Assembly: GCA_964504195.1 (NCBI GenBank)
Contig: CAZDDI010000106.1
Location: 1-7,805, forward strand
Length of the DNA stretch: 7,805 nt
From: CAZDDI01 sp964504195
Lineage (GTDB): Bacteria > Chloroflexota > Anaerolineae > B4-G1 > SLSP01
Direction: 5' to 3'
Positions 5,492-7,805 of the stretch are shown here, piece by piece. How positions within the stretch are numbered: the first letter of the stretch is position 1; each line of letters begins with the position of its first letter. Made by a program: the position numbers and the translations under genes. The notes below the pieces were generated by a model. It did no database searches. It was not told the origin of the DNA and saw only the letters and a program-made list of their open reading frames with translations.

Positions 5492-6472
5492 GTGAACACA
5501 AGTCCAATCAAGTTGATTATTCAGATCCCGTGCTACAATGAGGAAGCGACGTTGCCAGAAACGGTAGCGGCATTGCCCCAAGCAATTCCTGGTGTGGATA
5601 TCATCGAAATCCTTATTGTGGATGATGGCAGCCATGACCGCACGGTGGAAGTGGCCCAGACATTGGGAATCCACCACATCCTCCGTAAAGTGCGCAATCA
5701 AGGCTTGGCCCAAGCTTTCATCAGTGGCTTGCAAGCGGCGCTCACGGCAGGCGCCGATATTATTGTCAACACGGATGCGGACAACCAATACTACGGTGGC
5801 GATATTCCGCAGCTGGTCGCGCCGATTCTGGCGGGCGAAGCGGATATCGTGATCGGGGATCGCGGTATGAACCAGCATCCGTACTTCTCCCCACTCAAGC
5901 GTCGGCTGCAACAAGTCGGCAGCTGGGTGGTCAGCATGGCCGCCGGGGGACGCATTCCCGACGCCACGAGCGGTTTCCGCGCGCTGAGCCGTGAGGCAGC
6001 CATGCGCACCCTGGTCTTGAGTGAGTACTCGTACACGCTGGAAACGCTCATCCAGGCCGGCTCGCGGCACATGGCCGTGACGCACGTGCCCATCCGTGTC
6101 AATCCGCAGACGCGCCCCTCACGCTTGATGCGCAGCTTGAGCCACTTCCTCACCAATTCCACTGCGACGATTTTGCGCGCCTATACCATGTACCGTCCGC
6201 TGCGCGTTTTTCTGCTGCTGGGCGGAGTGCTGGTGACGGCGGGCTTGGCGTTGGGCGTGCGGTTTCTGTATTTCTACTTCACCAAACCTGGCGCCGGGCA
6301 TGTCCAATCGCTGATTCTAATGGCTGTATTGCTGTTGATGGGTTTCCAGGCCGGGTTGATTGGTATCCTGGCTGATTTAGTCAACTTCAACCGTAAAATT
6401 CAGGAGGAAACGCTGTACCGAATCCGGCGTATCGAGCTGGAGATGGAAAAGCGCCAAACAACGCATGATTGA
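5492..6472 (+). CDS. GT2 family glycosyltransferase, polyprenyl-phosphate-sugar synthase-like
   Basis: The protein has 326 aa. A GT-A catalytic domain (about residues 7-230) shows the family-2 motifs in order: PCYNEE at 13-18, VDDGS at 43-47 (nucleotide binding), DADNQY at 95-100 (the metal-binding DxD position) and SGFRALSR at 160-167. Two membrane segments follow, at about 237-262 and 272-297, and then a basic, charged C-terminal tail. This DPM1/GtrB/ArnC-like layout fits enzymes that move a sugar from a nucleotide donor to polyprenyl phosphate at the cytoplasmic face. The GTG start gives the GT2 core directly after six residues and has no ribosome site but a -10 element 7 nt away. The next gene begins inside its last codons (8-bp overlap), so the two are cotranscribed. 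The divergent GT39-like protein is a natural user of its product, by inference. The sugar is unknown. Confidence 0.9.
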   Translation: MNTSPIKLIIQIPCYNEEATLPETVAALPQAIPGVDIIEILIVDDGSHDRTVEVAQTLGIHHILRKVRNQGLAQAFISGLQAALTAGADIIVNTDADNQYYGGDIPQLVAPILAGEADIVIGDRGMNQHPYFSPLKRRLQQVGSWVVSMAAGGRIPDATSGFRALSREAAMRTLVLSEYSYTLETLIQAGSRHMAVTHVPIRVNPQTRPSRLMRSLSHFLTNSTATILRAYTMYRPLRVFLLLGGVLVTAGLALGVRFLYFYFTKPGAGHVQSLILMAVLLLMGFQAGLIGILADLVNFNRKIQEETLYRIRRIELEMEKRQTTHD

Positions 6473-7271
6473 ACATTTACGCGAACTATGGCAATATCGG
6501 GAATTAATCTACAACCTGGTATTGCGAGATTTGAAGGTGCGCTACAAAAACTCGTTCCTGGGGATTGTCTGGTCGTGGCTTAACCCGCTGTTGATGATGT
6601 TAGTCTTCACGCTAGTCTTTAACGTGATGCGGGGATCAGCCACCCCGAATTTTCATATTTTTGTCCTGAGCGCGCTGCTACCGTGGAATTTCTTTTCCGG
6701 TGCGGTGATGGGGGGCATTCACAGCATCGTAGGCAACGGACACCTGATCAAGAAAGTCTACTTTCCCCGCGAGGTGCTGCCGTTAAGCATATTGCTCTCC
6801 AATCTGGTGAATTTCCTGATTGCGTTACCGGTGCTTTTCATCCTGACCTGGGTCTCCGGGGTGCCGCTGCGCGGCTGGGTTTTGTTATTGCCGGTGCCGA
6901 TCCTGGTACAGAGCATTTTTGCGCTCGGTATCATACTGGTGCTGGCGACGTTGGAAGTCTTCTACCGGGATACGCACATGCTGATGGATGTGGGGATGTT
7001 AGCATGGTTCTTTCTCACACCGATTTTTTATCCAGTGGAGCAGTTGCCGGAGCAAGCGCGCCTGTTGGGAATTGTGTTCAATCCGCGTTTGTGGCTGTTC
7101 CGCTTGAACCCGATGGCTTCCATCATCAACACCTATCAAGACTTGATCTACCGAGGGGCGCCGACGGCGACGGATTTCCTGTTGCGGACCGCGATAACGG
7201 CGTGTCTGTTTCTGGTATTCGGCTATTGGTTTTTCCTACGTTTCAGCAAACGCTTTGGGGAAGAAATCTAG
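6465..7271 (+). CDS. ABC-2 type polysaccharide/polyol-phosphate exporter permease (Wzm/TagG family)
   Basis: The protein has 268 aa, the normal length for the family. The N-terminus carries the characteristic LVLRDLKVRYKNSFLGIVW (about residues 18-36), an amphipathic gate helix leading into the first membrane segment. About six membrane segments follow (near 31-53, 63-85, 107-127, 143-163, 174-192, 238-257). FYRDTHMLMDVGMLAWFFLTPIFYP at 166-190 is typical of this family. The C-terminus FSKRFGEEI is cytoplasmic and charged. Such permeases pair with a Wzt/TagH ATPase to export lipid-linked O-antigen, capsule or teichoic-acid chains. The ATG overlaps the GT2 gene by 8 bp with only a weak ribosome site, so translational coupling is likely. 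No ATPase gene follows: a tRNA promoter starts 8 bp after the stop. The exported polymer cannot be deduced. Confidence 0.92.
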   Translation: MIEHLRELWQYRELIYNLVLRDLKVRYKNSFLGIVWSWLNPLLMMLVFTLVFNVMRGSATPNFHIFVLSALLPWNFFSGAVMGGIHSIVGNGHLIKKVYFPREVLPLSILLSNLVNFLIALPVLFILTWVSGVPLRGWVLLLPVPILVQSIFALGIILVLATLEVFYRDTHMLMDVGMLAWFFLTPIFYPVEQLPEQARLLGIVFNPRLWLFRLNPMASIINTYQDLIYRGAPTATDFLLRTAITACLFLVFGYWFFLRFSKRFGEEI

Positions 7272-7278
7272 CAACGCT

Positions 7279-7306
7279 TGTCACTTCTGTCGTTTGTGGT
7301 ATAATC
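7279..7306 (+). promoter_or_regulatory. strong sigma-70-type promoter for the tRNA pair
   Basis: TTGTCA (7279-7284) and a perfect TATAAT (7301-7306) are 16 bp apart, with an extended TGG directly before the -10. Transcription would start near 7313, about 8 nt before the first tRNA. The -35 lies only 8 bp after the permease stop codon. Confidence 0.75.
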
Positions 7307-7320
7307 CGCGAAGTTAATGC

Positions 7321-7393
7321 GGGGATGTAGCTCAGCTGGGAGAGCGCTACAATCGCACTGTAGAGGCCAAGGGTTCGAATCCCTTCATCTCCA
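7321..7393 (+). tRNA. tRNA-Ala, anticodon CGC
   Basis: The full 73-nt cloverleaf can be drawn: acceptor GGGGATG/CATCTCC, D stem GCTC/GAGC, anticodon stem CTACA/TGTAG with loop ATCGCAC (anticodon CGC at 7354-7356), and T stem AAGGG/CCCTT with TTCGAAT. The acceptor has the G3-U70 wobble pair that marks alanine tRNAs, plus A73. It reads GCG codons. The 3' CCA is not encoded, since A73 is followed by TAG. Positions 32 and 38 of the anticodon loop are A and C. It is 41 bp upstream of a second tRNA-Ala and probably shares its transcript. The spacer holds a 5-bp hairpin (GGGGT 7398-7402 with ACCCC 7407-7411) that may matter for processing. Confidence 0.95.
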
Positions 7394-7434
7394 TAGCGGG
7401 GTACAGACCCCCAAAGTAGAAAGTATAAAAAGTT

Positions 7435-7510
7435 GGGCCTGTGGCGCAGTTGGGAGCGCGCTTCAATGGCATTGAAGAGGCCAAGGGTTCGAATCCCTTC
7501 AGGTCCACCA
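7435..7510 (+). tRNA. tRNA-Ala, anticodon GGC
   Basis: The cloverleaf is complete: acceptor GGGCCTG/CAGGTCC with the alanine-identity G3-U70 pair, D stem GCGC/GCGC, anticodon stem CTTCA/TGAAG with loop ATGGCAT (anticodon GGC at 7468-7470), T stem AAGGG/CCCTT, A73, and an encoded CCA at 7508-7510. It reads GCC and GCU. Positions 32-38 are A-U. A 26-bp stretch from the end of its anticodon stem through the T arm (7476-7501) is identical to 7362-7387 of the neighbouring tRNA, pointing to tandem duplication followed by change in the anticodon and acceptor regions. TATAAA at 7424-7429 upstream lacks a -35 and is probably not a separate promoter. Confidence 0.95.
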
Positions 7511-7516
7511 ACAACA

Positions 7517-7549
7517 ACACGCTCTCCGAATAAATTTCGGGGAGCGTGT
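7517..7549 (+). terminator. hairpin terminator of the tRNA transcript
   Basis: ACACGCTCTCCGAA (7517-7530) pairs with 7536-7549 over its full 14 bp, with a single T-G wobble, around the loop TAAAT. It begins 6 nt after the encoded CCA. The tail GCGTTTAG has only three T residues in a row, so the position and stem argue for termination more than the tail does. Confidence 0.65.
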
Positions 7550-7749
7550 GCGTTTAGAATCTATGCACAGCTGCTCCCCCCATGCAGTTGTTGACTTTGC
7601 TATGTAGGTCCCCCAGACTTTCCCCCCCTGGCAGCAAGCCTCTTTGTGGGTATACGACAAATTATTGGATAAAGAACGATTCTTATCTGAAAAATACCTC
7701 TCTAAACTTGCAGCTTGTCTCATTTTGAGAATCTCGCCCCTCTCCCTTG
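7550..7749. other. about 200 bp with no recognisable gene
   Basis: I see no convincing coding region, RNA gene or clear promoter here. The stretch has lower GC than the genes, several C-runs and a small AT-rich hairpin (GATAAAGAA/TTCTTATC around 7668-7687, one bulge). A 74-codon antisense open frame covers part of it but also runs through the tRNA terminator and has no family resemblance, so I do not call it a gene. Confidence 0.5.
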
Positions 7750-7786
7750 CCCCCTCCCCACGCCGCTATGCGGCGCGGGGAGGGGG
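7750..7786. repeat. GC-rich 17-bp palindrome (REP-like)
   Basis: CCCCCTCCCCACGCCGC (7750-7766) pairs with 7770-7786 around the loop TAT, with a single A-C mismatch. The flanks (CTCGCCCCTCTCCC to the left, GAGAAAATAAGGGGAG to the right) extend the polypyrimidine/polypurine asymmetry. This kind of element is common between genes in GC-rich bacteria. It may also end transcription of a gene approaching from outside the window, but no T-tract follows directly on the plus strand. Confidence 0.75.
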
Positions 7787-7805
7787 AGAAAATAAGGGGA
7801 GTTTT

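Noticed and set aside
7424..7429. Separate promoter for the second tRNA (TATAAA)
   Set aside because: There is no -35 at usable spacing (GTACAG), and the short 41-bp spacer favours cotranscription with the first tRNA.
7499..7723. A 74-codon minus-strand open frame after the tRNAs
   Set aside because: It runs through the terminator hairpin into the tRNA 3' end and has no family-like features.
7550..7749. A third tRNA or other structured RNA after the tRNA-Ala pair
   Set aside because: No GGTTCGAATCC-like T arm or matching acceptor was found; only a small bulged AT-rich hairpin is present.

Overview
The window looks like chromosomal DNA from a GC-rich bacterium. I infer Chloroflexota, from the style of the 905-residue GT39-type membrane protein, the apparently leaderless GTG starts and the abundance of short palindromic repeats of the CTTCGACAGGCTCAGG type. 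This assignment is an inference and not a sequence match. There are five convincing protein genes and two alanine tRNA genes. No phage, transposase, CRISPR or toxin-antitoxin gene is visible.

Left part (1-2048, + strand): a MraY-family phospho-sugar transferase (TTG start behind a good AAGGAG site) is followed 3 bp later by a PSP1-domain protein of the RicT/YaaT family. They look like a two-gene operon. The 176-bp gap to the convergent next gene is filled by two copies of an 84-bp repeat unit. Each copy carries a perfect 15-bp hairpin, and the two hairpins differ by three compensatory base-pair changes.

Middle part (2225-6472): a large minus-strand GT-C/GT39-like membrane glycosyltransferase and a plus-strand GT2 polyprenyl-phosphate-sugar-synthase-like protein are transcribed divergently from a 549-bp intergenic region. 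That region is almost wholly repeats: near-terminal inverted repeats, a 67-bp direct-repeat pair, a long imperfect hairpin and a 4 x 16-bp tandem array. Both genes start with GTG exactly 7 nt after a perfect TATAAT and have no Shine-Dalgarno sequence, so both mRNAs are predicted to be leaderless. The GT2 enzyme could charge a polyprenyl phosphate with a sugar that the GT39-like enzyme then transfers outside the membrane; this pairing is inferred.

Right part (6465-7805): an ABC-2 polysaccharide-exporter permease (Wzm/TagG type) overlaps the GT2 gene by 8 bp, but its ATPase partner is not in the window. It is followed by a strong promoter, tRNA-Ala(CGC), tRNA-Ala(GGC) and a hairpin terminator. 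About 200 bp without a recognisable gene and a GC-rich 17-bp palindrome end the window.

The common theme is cell-envelope construction: a lipid-carrier phosphosugar transferase, lipid-linked sugar synthesis, membrane sugar transfer and polysaccharide export. I do not see a clear new multi-gene system. The least expected signals are the matched leaderless promoters and the structured repeats at gene borders.
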